A stretch of DNA of 50,377 bases. It comes from Chara braunii (Eukaryota > Streptophyta > Charophyceae > Charales > Characeae). Positions 21,476 to 30,967 of this stretch are shown here, piece by piece (position 1 is the stretch's first letter; each line of letters opens with the position of its first letter). The notes beneath the pieces were generated by a model. It did not search any database. It saw only the letters and a list, made by a program, of their open reading frames with translations, and was not told the origin of the DNA. The position numbers and the translations under genes are program-made. The DNA lies in NCBI GenBank assembly GCA_003427395.1, contig BFEA01000452.1, positions 949,096 to 999,472 of the forward strand, given 5' to 3'.

Positions 21476-24274
21476 CTACCTTCTCAACTTGTCCTGGTTT
21501 TGCCTATATAACTGAGCCCTAAGTCCATCTGCGGACTTCTCTACTATCCTACCCTGTCCATCATACATTTTACCCCCTACCTCTGAAATCTTCCCTGCTG
21601 CCTTATCCTCAAGAAACTCGAGACAGTCCAAAGCATGATGCACGTCCCTTTTGCAGTAAAAACATAGCTCATCTACCTTTCTCTTGAACTTCCTCTTCCT
21701 GGGCTGAGGAGGTAGCGATGAAGGAGATCCTGCCAAGGTACTGATAACCCCCTACTGCTCTGCTTGAGGAGCTGCGGTACCAACGACTTCCTGCCGCTCT
21801 GTCCCCGGAACGGGTCCACCAGACCCAGATCCAGTAGCCCAAAATCCTAGTCTGCCTCTCAAATCCTCTGTCGCTGGAACGTACTCGGGCGTGTCCAACC
21901 TCTGAGGTCTCCTCTCGAGTGCCACCCCTGGCACTGCCGTGGGCTGCTCCTCAATCTCCTTTGGTCCATACTCAGATGTGCCTATCCTCTGGAGTGTTCC
22001 CTCGATGGCACCCTCCTCCTCAATCCCCATCTCTCTCTCAAGAGGCTCCTCTATCCTCTACTCAGGTGAAAACAAACTCACCTCCTCCTGCATAGTATGC
22101 ACCGCCTCAAGGAGCATGCCCATGGATCCCTCTGCCGAGCCCTGAGTCGGCTCACTGCTAGATGGTGGCAGCCCCTCCTCTACTGCCAAAGGTACGACTG
22201 GTCCTGCCGCTGCCACCGGCAACGTCGCGAGCTCAGTAGGGGCTCTAAACTCGAACGCCTCTTTCTCCGCCTGTCTCAGGGCTCTCGCCCCCTCTGGCTC
22301 CAGGATAACTCTCCCCATAGGCGGCTCCTAGCGAGGCTCTATCGCAGATGGCTGTCTTGGCAATCCCTGTCCTGGCTACCTCTGCTTTCCCGGCCGGCTG
22401 CTTTCTGGTCTGTCCACCTTTTCCTGGGTTTGCTGCCTCAGACTCTTAATGATAGCTGTCTGGCTGGCCACCAAAGCCCTAAGTTCTTGAATTTCCACCT
22501 CCATAGCCTCCAGACGTACTCCATGGCTGGCTTCCTTCATTTTCTTCCCCGCCAGATCGCCCTTCAATAACAAGTGCCGGTCAAAAGTGGTCTTGGCTAG
22601 GAACTTGATTTTCCGATCTAACCTTTCTTCCGCCTTCCTGACCACCTCAAACCCAGCTCTGACTGGCGATGGAAGCTCCTCTCCTCTCTGCTCCCAGAAG
22701 TCCCTCCATATCTCAGGAATCTCTGGGGCCCTAGCTGGTGCGCTGGGCGGCTGACCCGGGAGTGCTCCTGCTGCCTCCGATCTCTGCCTCTCTTGCTGCT
22801 ACACCGGGAGCTCCCCTGCTGCCTCCAACCTCTGCCTCTCCTGCCATATCTCATCCATCCGCCTAGTTCGTCTCGCCCTCTTTTCTTCAGCCGTCTCTCC
22901 AGCTGGCACCCTTTCCCTCGTGCGGAGGTCGACCCTCTTTGGGATTTCTGCTTCCATCTCCTTCTCGGGCTGGCATGACTCCTGGCGTGGCTCTGCANGT
23001 GCTGGCTCCTCCAGGTCTGGGTGCTCCAGGGCATGAGCTGCTAGGTGCCTATCAATCAGGATCAAAGCTTCTCTCCTTACAACTGCCCTCTCTCTCCTCC
23101 TTTCTGCCCTCCCTTCTGGCGAAGGAGCCTTTTCTGACGAAGGTAAAGGGGTCTCCTCTCTCTGCAACCCCTCATTTGCCTGTCGGGTGCTCCCTGGTGC
23201 ATCCCCGAGTCTCAAACCCACTGGTGGCGTCTGTGGGGGCGTGTCCTCTCCAACCTCTATCACTTCCTTCCCTGCACGTCTTCCCTCATCGCCTTGCCCC
23301 CTCTCTCGCTGAGTACCCTGAACCTCTTCCTGTGGCACCTCCTCCCGTGGCATCTCTTCTCGTGGTATCTCCCTCTGTGGCACCTCCTCTCGCGGCACCT
23401 CCTCTCGTGACATCTCCTCTGCCTGCTCTCCATGCTCCTCACCCTGAAGCGACGCCCTCCACCGAGAGATATCTAAATGCATCTCCAATTCCCTCAAGGG
23501 CCCCTCTGACGCTGGTGGCTTCCCCTGTGTGTGTGCTGGCGACCTCCTCAATCTACGTTCAGTAAAACGATGGAACTCCACTGGCCCCAACCCACACTCA
23601 GGGTATGCCCCTCGCTCCTCATCCTCTGGCTCCTGCTCTCTCCTGGCTAGGGCCTTCCGTCCTTCTCGAGATGGTCTCGCCTCCCTGGGNTCAGGGTCCC
23701 TCGGCCTCTGACTCCTCTGCCGCCTCTCAACTCTGGGCTGAGGGAGCTCTGGCCGTCGAAAGGCCTCTCTCAAATGTGCCCTGCAGCTTTCCCAATCTCG
23801 TGCCATGTCCCTGATCTGCATAGCCAGTGGCCTTTCCGCCTTCCTGGTCCAGAGTAGTAGCGTCTGCATCCAATCATCTCTCTGCATGCCTTGCTCTTGC
23901 ATGAACCACTCAAACGCGGGGATGACACCTGTCGCATTTCCAATTTCCAGGCGGATCGGCCTGCCATCAGGTCCCACAGGCGAGGGTCGCAACTCCTCCA
24001 TCCTTATCTCCACCTCCTGCCTCGTCGTCGCCTCCCTACGAATCCTGGTAATGGGCTCTTCGAACCTACCTGCTTCCCTCAATCTCTCAATCGCCTGAGT
24101 GACGGTCCAGCCTATACTCCTCGCATGCTCCCAAAAATTGTCCAGGAATAGCTCGATGTCCCCATCATTGTAGACTGGAGTACTCCCTAGTTGGCGAGGC
24201 CCATGCCGCTCATATCCTCCTGATGCGCCCAACGGCCTCTGAGGCGGCCGTGTCCTCTTCCCTCCTCTTGGCAT
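21476..24274 (-). pseudogene. gag: Element Y gag, one frame with internal TAG codons
   Basis: A single minus-strand frame runs about 930 codons from Met at 24274 (start MPRGGKRTRPPQRP) to TAG at 21476-21478, interrupted only by in-frame TAGs at 22799-22801, 22376-22378, 22328-22330, 22058-22060 and 21752-21754. The N-terminal ~200 residues are gag-like (matched by element Z at 42939-43361). The middle is a highly charged Arg/Glu-rich region with a REEVP-type pentapeptide repeat at about 23322-23412, followed by a coiled-coil-like segment (VRKAEERLDRKIKFLAKTTF to EIQELRALVASQ). Near the C-terminus is a zinc knuckle C-x2-C-x4-H-x4-C (CFYCKRDVHHALDC, 21619-21667), the nucleic-acid-binding motif of retroelement capsid proteins. 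It follows the integrase of the same element, unlike the usual gag-first order. The upstream hydrophobic extension to 24379 reads through the spacer and is probably not protein. Two codons contain ambiguous bases (near 22997 and 23691). Confidence 0.7.
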
Positions 24275-24296
24275 GGCTGTCTTCGTAAAGTCAGAC

Positions 24297-24458
24297 CTGC
24301 ACAACAGGCGAAGGAGACAAACGACACACGTTGGGGTAAGCAAGCAGGTGATAATCAGAGCAAGCTCAGACCAGACCACACTTATGCAGCATGCATCCTT
24401 CCTAACCTACACACCCTATTGCTTCTTATTCTAGGGGCGGTCAGGTCATCTCTCTTAC
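24297..24458 (-). other. Intron-like spacer between integrase and gag (Y)
   Basis: On the minus strand the integrase ends AGAGAAGAG, followed by GTAAGAG at the border. The spacer ends in a pyrimidine-rich stretch, TTGTCTCCTTCGCCTGTTGT, then GCAG before GTCTGACTTTACGAAG. It is 162 bp. Element Z has the same borders around a 199-bp spacer (43362-43560). The spacer is less conserved than its flanks. Joining the borders puts a TGA directly after the integrase frame, 20 bases before the gag ATG. It could instead be a short leader or LTR remnant. Confidence 0.4.
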
Positions 24459-25970
24459 CTCTTCTCTCGCCACGAATTTCTTCACTCGCGTTCCAGATAC
24501 CCAATCCTTCCACTCAGTCCCATGTAACTCCTCGATCTGGTACGCTCCGAAGTCTCCGACCCGTGCAATTCGGTAGGGACCTAACCATCTCTTATCGAGC
24601 TTCCTAGACCACTACTTCTCCAGCGACATATCGTAGAGAAGCACGACATCCCTGACTGCCAAGGGTACTTTCCTCACTCGCGCAGACTGATCCCATCGGG
24701 CCTTATCATCCATACGGCTTCTCGCCACCTGCTCAGATGCCTCCTGGATCCTTTCTTCTATCGCCCCGACTTGCCGCGCCCGAATATCGAGCAACTCTTC
24801 AAATGACAGGTTGACTTCCAGATCCCGACGCCTCCACGTCTTAAGAAAGTTTTCGATAGGGAAGGTGACATGCCTTCTGTACCACAGCGTCGTAGGTGCG
24901 TACTTGGTGGATCTCTTTACTGTAATGTTCTCGACAAAGAAAGCCGCCCTTAGATATCTTGGCCATTGATTAGGCCTACCTTCGGTTCATTTGGCCAGGA
25001 GGTTCGTAATGGTACTATGTCCTCTCTCTACGGGAGCATTTGCCTGGGGGTGCGCGNCCGTGGTGTAGTTGGCTGCCACACCATATCTTGCTAACAGTTC
25101 TTGCACCTCCTGGCAGGTAAACTCTGATCCCCTGTCCATTACGAATTCCCTGACGAAAGGATAACGNAGGTAGTACTCCTCGATGCAGCTCACCAGGACT
25201 GACCCGGTCTTTGTGCGAATAGCACGCCCGTCTACGAACCCAGANAGGTTATCGCGCGCATCNAAGATATAGTTATAGCCCTGATCCCCAAGTGGCATAA
25301 AAAGCAGATCGAGATGCACTACGGCCCCTACCTCTCGTTCTAACCTTGGATGCAGCGACTCTCNCTGCCTTAAACGGGATCTCTCCTGNCAGGGTACGCA
25401 AGATCGACATAATTTTCCGACCATGTCCATCATTCCATCCCAGTAGTACAACTCACTTATCTTGGCATACGTGGCTTGTACCCCTCGATGCCCTCCTGCA
25501 ATGCCATCGTGTAGTGCTGCTACGACGTCGATCTGACGATTCCTACCGCACACGATCCTCCTGGGATTCCCCACTTCCCTTCTCACGAAAAGGTGACCGT
25601 CTCGCACTAGGTAGCATTGCAGCATCCTTTGAGCCCTATCGCTCGCATCTCTTAGCCGCATTTCACATGACAGAAGAAGCCCCAACTCTAGGTAGATCCC
25701 GTCGTACTCCTCTGTACGAAAAACCTCCTTTATTTCCCCTTCTTCGAACTCGTCATCCTGGCTCTCGGGTATTTCGTCCACATTCCCTGCCGGGTTCAAC
25801 GAGCCTGACTGGTCCAGGGTTTCCTGCAATAGCGTATTGACGAGGAGATACATTCCTCCCATCAGGTCCTCATGCCGTTCTACCTGGCGAGGTCCTTCCT
25901 CAATCGTCCTCATATCCTCCACCAGGCTTATGCGAGCTGGCCAGCGGTAATTCCACCATCCACTGGACAT
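24459..25970 (-). pseudogene. pol: Element Y integrase
   Basis: Ty3/gypsy integrase, which inserts the cDNA into host DNA. In order: an HHCC zinc domain (HDGIAGGH, then CRSC about 30 residues later); a core with the first catalytic Asp in VVHLDLLFMPLGDQ, the second in VMDRGSEFT and the Glu in NAPVERGHSTI; then, past a TGA at 24984-24986 in K-stop-TEG, a helical RMDDKARWDQSARVRK segment. After a TAG at 24609-24611 comes the C-terminal WSRKLDKRWLGPYRIARVGD domain, ending VKKFVAREE. Element Z has Trp at the TGA position and Lys at the TAG position, so both stops look secondary. Several codons contain n. The frame is shifted by one base relative to the RNase H frame around 25900-25970. Confidence 0.8.
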
Positions 25971-27361
25971 CCTTACCGCCCCAGGGATCCTCTTCTTNAA
26001 AGGGCTTAAGGACTAACTCATTCCTTCTTTCATACCCCTTCGGCGCTTGCCAGATAGGATAACCTACACAGCTAGGCACTCGCGGCGTCCATTTGTTGAT
26101 ATGAAAACGAACATCTTCTTCCTGATCCAGAAATCCATCAACTGGGGGCGTATTCTCCACCTCCTCCCCTTCCTGCTTATCCCTGCTGATCCGACTCAGC
26201 CCGTCCGCCCGGTTCTTGCTACCACGAATCCGTTTCAATTCGAAATTGAACATCCAGATGTATGTCAACGATCTGGCAATCGTCGGATCCAATGGAACGT
26301 AATTCCTTAGAGAGTAGGCCAGGGCGGTCGGATCCACTCTCAAAATAAACCTCTTGCCAAAGATATAATTCCAGAAGATTCGCAGACAATGGAGGACAGT
26401 AAGGGTCTCCCTCTTGAACTGAGAGTAGTTCCTCTCCGTCGTACAGAGAGTCCGACTCTTAAATCGCAAGGGTGTTTCCTTCCCTTCCATGTCTGCCTGA
26501 ATTAGAACTCCCCCTAAGGCAGTCGGTCCCGCATCCGTCTCGACAATGAAGGGTCGCGTCTCTGTGGCGTCATAATCTGGCGCCCCTAACACCAACCCTC
26601 CTTCTCGAAATTCCTCCTTCATTTTTGCTACCACCTCTTCTTGTTCCTCACCCCATACCCATTCCTGATCCTGACGGACTAACTTCCTCAGGTGTTTAGT
26701 CTTCGCGGCAAAGTTCTTGACGAAGGCCCTCGAAAATCCACACGTACCAAGGAAGCTCCTGACATCAGTTATTGAGTGGAACGGAACCGGCCACTCAGTA
26801 ATCTTGTCCGTTTTCTTCACATCCGGCCTTCGGCCCTTCTCATTGCAGACTATCCCCAAGATAGTCGCTCCCCTCATGTAGTGTCTGGATTTGACCCCGC
26901 TTGCCGTGAGGTTATGCTCTTCGAGCAGGCTCAGGACCTTTTCGAGGTCCTGAATGTGCTTCTAGACAAAGCGCCTTACCCCTGGTGAGACTTCGTCGCT
27001 CTCTTTCGTCGCCGGCCTCTTCACTGCCAAATCATCAATGTATGGCTGTGTGATATAGGGGCTGACTGACTGCATGACCCGAATCATGGCCCGTTGGACC
27101 ATTGCCACTGCGTTGGTCTACCCTTGTGGGGCTACGTTCATGTGGATTAATCCTCGCGGCGTGTGCATAGCTGTCACCGGCCTATCGGGCGGGTAGACTG
27201 GGAACTGATCGTATCCTGAGTAAAGTTCTATAAGTGAAATTATAGGCCTTCCAGCACAGGATTCTGACAGCGCGTCTGCATTCGGCAGTCCTCCAGCATC
27301 TCGCACAGTCACTGCATTCAATCTCTGCAGATCCTGCACCCACCGCAGCGTCCCCTTAGGC
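25900..27361 (-). pseudogene. pol: Element Y reverse transcriptase and RNase H
   Basis: The RT begins near GTLRWVQDLQRLN (27300), with palm motif A in SLIELYSGYDQF, motif B as APQG-stop-TNAVAM (TAG at 27118-27120) and motif C as QPYIDDLAVK. A further TAG at 26962-26964 lies in VRRFV-stop-KH. The connection region is VRSFLGTCGFSRAFVKNF. RNase H follows with VETDAG (first Asp), KRETLTVLHCLR (Glu), RVDPTAL (Asp) and NRADGLSR (last Asp), so the acidic set is present. The fingers segment before KPKGTLRW is shortened: Z has about a dozen more residues there (RPYASPWFCFVKP). As I recall it, the GWTN, YIDDL and RRFVW signature resembles a Ty3/gypsy lineage common in basidiomycete fungi. The stops and deletion make it non-functional. 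Confidence 0.8.
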
Positions 27362-28385
27362 TTAATAAAGTCGGCGACGTGAGTACGTATCTTGCCGTCG
27401 AGGGAAAATGCTTGAGCTGTCCTCTAAAAAAGGCCGACTCACAGATTGTGTTTGCGCTGATGCGGGATTCCCTCCACTGCCTGGGAGCCGATATACCAGT
27501 TCCAACCTTCCTGCCTCAGGGCATTCCAGAATTTGTCCCCTCAAGGCATGGATGGCATCCGGATCTGCCATCTCATGCGCGGCCACCAGGTCCATGGCCT
27601 TCCCAACATCTGACAGGCTGAGGGAAAATGCTTCCACCCCCTGTCCTGCTTCGGGCTCTGCCCAGAGCCTAGTGCGCTCCCCTTCCGACTCCTCGATTGT
27701 GAATGATCCTGGATTGGGCCGGTTCCTTATACTCCTTGGCCCGGTGTTCCTGCAAGTAATTATTTCATAATTTCCGCAGGCAGGATCACATAAGAGGAGG
27801 ATCAACGTCCCGTCATGTTTGTTGAACATCACGGTCTCTGTCCTGCTTAGGAATGACCTCCCCAGGAGGATTCCATGGTCCACGTCTGACATTATGAAGA
27901 AGCATGCCCTGGCGTTCACCTTTCCAACCCTGACGAGTATATTCGAGACTGTCCCACAAAACACGGCCTTACAGTTGGCTCCATGCAGAATACCGCAGTC
28001 AGAACGGTCTATATCTAACCCGAATCTGATCGCGTCCGCCTCCCGAATGATGTTCATCTCTGCCCCGGTGTCCACTATTGCTGCGCACTTAGAACCCTTC
28101 ACCATCAAATCCACCGTACCGCATGCTACACACTTCCAGTTTATCTTCGTACCTAACTCTGCCCACTCTGCCTCGTTGGGCAGGATCGTACCCAGATGGA
28201 CATTGGGCACCAGGCGCCGTGATAACCTCCCCTTCAGTTCATCGAGGAGTCGCGGCGCTGACGCTAGGATTTCCTTCAGGGTCATGAGGTAATTATGCCT
28301 TTCCAGCAGCCGGTCGATCACCTTCTCTACGTCAAATCCTTCTTCCAATCGGACCGCGTATTTCTTCTTTTTGGGCGGTCCGACC
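27362..28385 (-). pseudogene. pol: Element Y retropepsin region
   Basis: The aspartic protease that would mature the polyprotein. From Met at 28348 the active-site triad DTG is at residues 93-95 (AAIVDTGAEMNIIRE), and the second conserved motif ILLGRSF is at residues 160-166, the usual spacing for a retropepsin. The C-terminal half has no obvious domain. The N-terminal part continues upstream as PKKKKYAVRLEEGFDVE, matched by element Z, to about 28385, where similarity to Z stops and element X sequence takes over. It ends at a TAA about 20 bp before the RT open frame. The active site looks intact, making it the best preserved part of Y. Confidence 0.8.
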
Positions 28386-29247
28386 TGTATGACCGGTTCG
28401 ACCTCTCCCCTGATCCCCTTCGGGTCACTACGTACCCTAGGAACGAGATCTCGGAGAGGAAGAATTCGCTTTTCTCAAATGCGATCTTGAAACCCACATC
28501 TCGCAATGCTCCAAGTGTCCATTCGATGTGTTGTGTGTGTCCGTGAAACGACTCAGAGTACACTAGAATGTCGTCCATGTACACAATGACGCAAAAATTA
28601 ATCATTCTCTGAGTTAGCCGGGTCTTGTTAACGAAATTTTGGAAGGTGACGTTCATTGCTCTGTGGAAGGTAGCTGGTGTATTGCATATTCCCATGGGGC
28701 AGCGATCCCACTGCCAGGTGCCTTCGAACAACACAAAAGCTGCTTTTGGTCGGTCCTCCTCCTTGACCAGGATATGATGAAACCCATGGCGGATATCGAA
28801 CTTGTTAAAATAGTTGGCACACCCAATCGCATCCAACAAATCATCAATCCAGGGAAGAGGGTACACATCTTTGATCGTGATATCATTCAATTTCCTGTAA
28901 TCGACGCATATGTGAATCGATCCGTTCTTTTTTTGAACCAGAACCACGGGAAATGACCAGGGCCCAGTAGCTGGCTCGATCCATCCGTTAGCCTCGAATT
29001 CTCGGATCAGTTCCAACAACGTTTTCCGTTCCGCAAGGGAATATCGATATGGTTTGCAATGGATCGGCGGATGCGTTCCTGTTTGGATTTTGGGTTGGAT
29101 AACCACGAATAGTCCGATGTTCGTGTCCTTGACGCTAATCGCCCCTTGATATTGGGACAGGATATCGGCAATGAGGCGATGAGTTTCACCGGGCACGTAT
29201 TGTGGCACGTGTAGTTCGTAAAACTGTCCATGGATGCTAACCGTCAC
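28386..29247 (-). pseudogene. pol: Element X reverse transcriptase, truncated
   Basis: A typical Ty3/gypsy RT open from Met at 29247. Fingers: WSFPVVLVQKKNGSIHICVD, then YRKLN. Motif A: YFNKFDIRHGFHHILV. Motif B: CPMGICNTPATFHRAMN. Motif C with the catalytic pair: VIVYMDDILVYS. Thumb: HTQHIEWTLGALRDVGFKI and FLGYVVT. It is only distantly related to the RT of Y. After FLGYVVT the frame runs into unrelated Arg/Ser-rich sequence and then element Y protease in another frame, so RNase H and integrase are missing. The break near 28385-28430 is the junction with Y. The RT motifs are intact, suggesting X is not very old. Confidence 0.85.
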
Positions 29248-29312
29248 TTGTTTGGTGCAAATCTTTGTACCGTTTCCTGGTGGGGAGACGGAATGAACGA
29301 GTTGTCTGATCG

Positions 29313-29990
29313 TCAGGAGAACACCGCTGCGACCATTTGAGCGTCTTCTTCTCGGATCGCCACATGTTCTTCTGGCGTAACGTCGCCGTGGATGTCTCGG
29401 GGGCTTACGGGCTTCCCGACAATTTTGATCCCGATCTCAAAAGGCGAGAGATCGCCACGCCTAGGGGGTTCCAGAGCTTTGCTCTCGGCGCCCTGCAGTA
29501 GCAATCGAACCTCCTTTTTTGTAGAGAGCAAGGAGTGAGGTAATCCCGTAATATCGCAAAAGACTTTCTTGTCGCTATATCTTGGAGAAGTGGGGTGGTG
29601 GCTTCATATAAGGTTTGAGGGGGTTCCCAAGAGTCGGTCATTCGAGACACCTGCACTAGTGGTTCTCCCAAGATAAGAGTCCGCGTGCATCAGAGGTTTC
29701 GTTCCGTGAAGGCGACTGTTTTCGTTGTTTGTTGTCGAACGGGGTAACGAACCAATTGGTGCGCCATGTCCAGGATCACCGGGTCCGTCTCCTCCCCACT
29801 GTCAGTGCTGGGTGAAGACTCGGGTCTTTTTCCTCAGTGTCTGGTACGTCAGTCGGCTCCCTCCAGGTGATGAGGTGGAGTGCTCCCCCGATTTCAGGGG
29901 AAACCTTCCGAACTGTAGGTAATGCCGTTCGGAGAGTAAGTCGCATGGGATGACGTTCAATTTTCTTTCCGTATTTCTAAGAACAATTGA
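29313..29990 (-). other. Element X protease-RT linker
   Basis: Broken coding-like sequence between the X protease and RT. One stretch (29313-29531) reads LLSTKKEVRLLLQGAESKAL then PFEIGIKIVGKPVSPRDIHG and resembles linker sequence of Ty3/gypsy pol. Stops and frame changes separate it from its neighbours. Confidence 0.4.
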
Positions 29991-30683
29991 TCACTTCTCG
30001 AAATCTAGGTTGGCTTGTAGCGCAGTGAGGGCCGACAGTCTGATAAGGACATCATACGTGTTCACATTCAACAAGACGACATCCCCTAAGGCATGGACTT
30101 TTCCCAATCGGAAGGCGGCATTGCTCATCCTTCCTACCACATTGATTTTTTCCTCGTCAGCGGAGATAAGGTGGTCCCCTTCGGTTAACGTGATGAAATA
30201 TTTTATTCTTCCTGCCCGTTCTACCACCTTCAAGGAAACGACTAAAACAGGGCCCCCTAAATCGATGATAGCGTTGTACGGGATTCCCCAGACCTCTACG
30301 TCACATTCCGCGGACTTCCACGGAATAGTCTTGATACGTAAGAAATTGTCATCTTTTCGGATCAGCCCCAACCGTATCGGATCTGAGGTACTGGGAACAT
30401 CGGGTTTGTCCTCACGGATGGGAGTCTTTCCTTTGATGGTTGCTAGTTTAGCGAGGGCAAACCGTTTTCGGTTCGCCTTGCAATTTTGCAACACCACTAC
30501 CTGCGACGATATGGACAGGGGATGTATGATGGGTAGGGGAATTCGGTGATCCAGTGCTCGGATGATGTTAGGGACATCAATATCTCCCGTAACAAAGGTG
30601 GGACTGCTAGACTCCATTTCTCTGGGGGATGGCCTCCACTCAGTTACTTCGCGTTCTTCATTCTTTGGGACAGATGGCTCCAA
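29991..30683 (-). pseudogene. pol: Element X retropepsin with altered active site
   Basis: A 230-residue open frame with a retropepsin-like core: WGIPYNAIIDLGGPVLVVSL, where the catalytic triad is normally D-T/S-G. Here the middle residue is Leu (DLG), which should abolish or strongly reduce activity. The N-terminal part is rich in Pro and Ser. A VVLLNVNTYDVLIRLSAL segment near the C-terminus corresponds to the I-L-G/D second motif region. It lies between gag and RT of X in the usual Ty3/gypsy order and ends at a TGA. Confidence 0.65.
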
Positions 30684-30780
30684 TCATTCCTAGCCCCGGG
30701 TAGCCCAGCGGGATGTGTTCATCGAGCCAGATGAGCTCCGCAACTTCTTCGGTAGTAATTATCGCACTCCCCCCCCCCCC

Positions 30781-30967
30781 CTATATGTCTTCCACCATCG
30801 TGCCTACCTTCCCTGGTTCGTTGGCCACATGTGCGGCTGCCGCGGGGGCTGCTCCTATTCGGGCTTGTGCTGGTCGGTTGGGGCAGTCCTGGCCTATATG
30901 ACCTAGATGGTGACACGTGTAATATCCATCCATTCTTATGCCAACATTGGCTATAGCACCTCCCATT
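30781..30967 (-). pseudogene. gag: Element X gag zinc-knuckle segment
   Basis: A short frame that starts inside the gag stop codon (TAATG overlap), one base back from the main gag frame. It carries GYYTCHHLGHIGQDCPNRP, a C-x2-C-x4-H-x4-C knuckle in which the first Cys is replaced by Tyr. It is probably the original gag C-terminus displaced by an indel, although the stop-start overlap could also give coupled translation. A C10 run near 30771-30780 breaks the sequence just downstream. Confidence 0.55.

Noticed and set aside
21476-24274. Host genetic code with TAG as a sense codon
   Set aside because: Not rejected outright, but CAG or TGG decay is simpler, and other elements in the window carry TGA and TAA stops as well.
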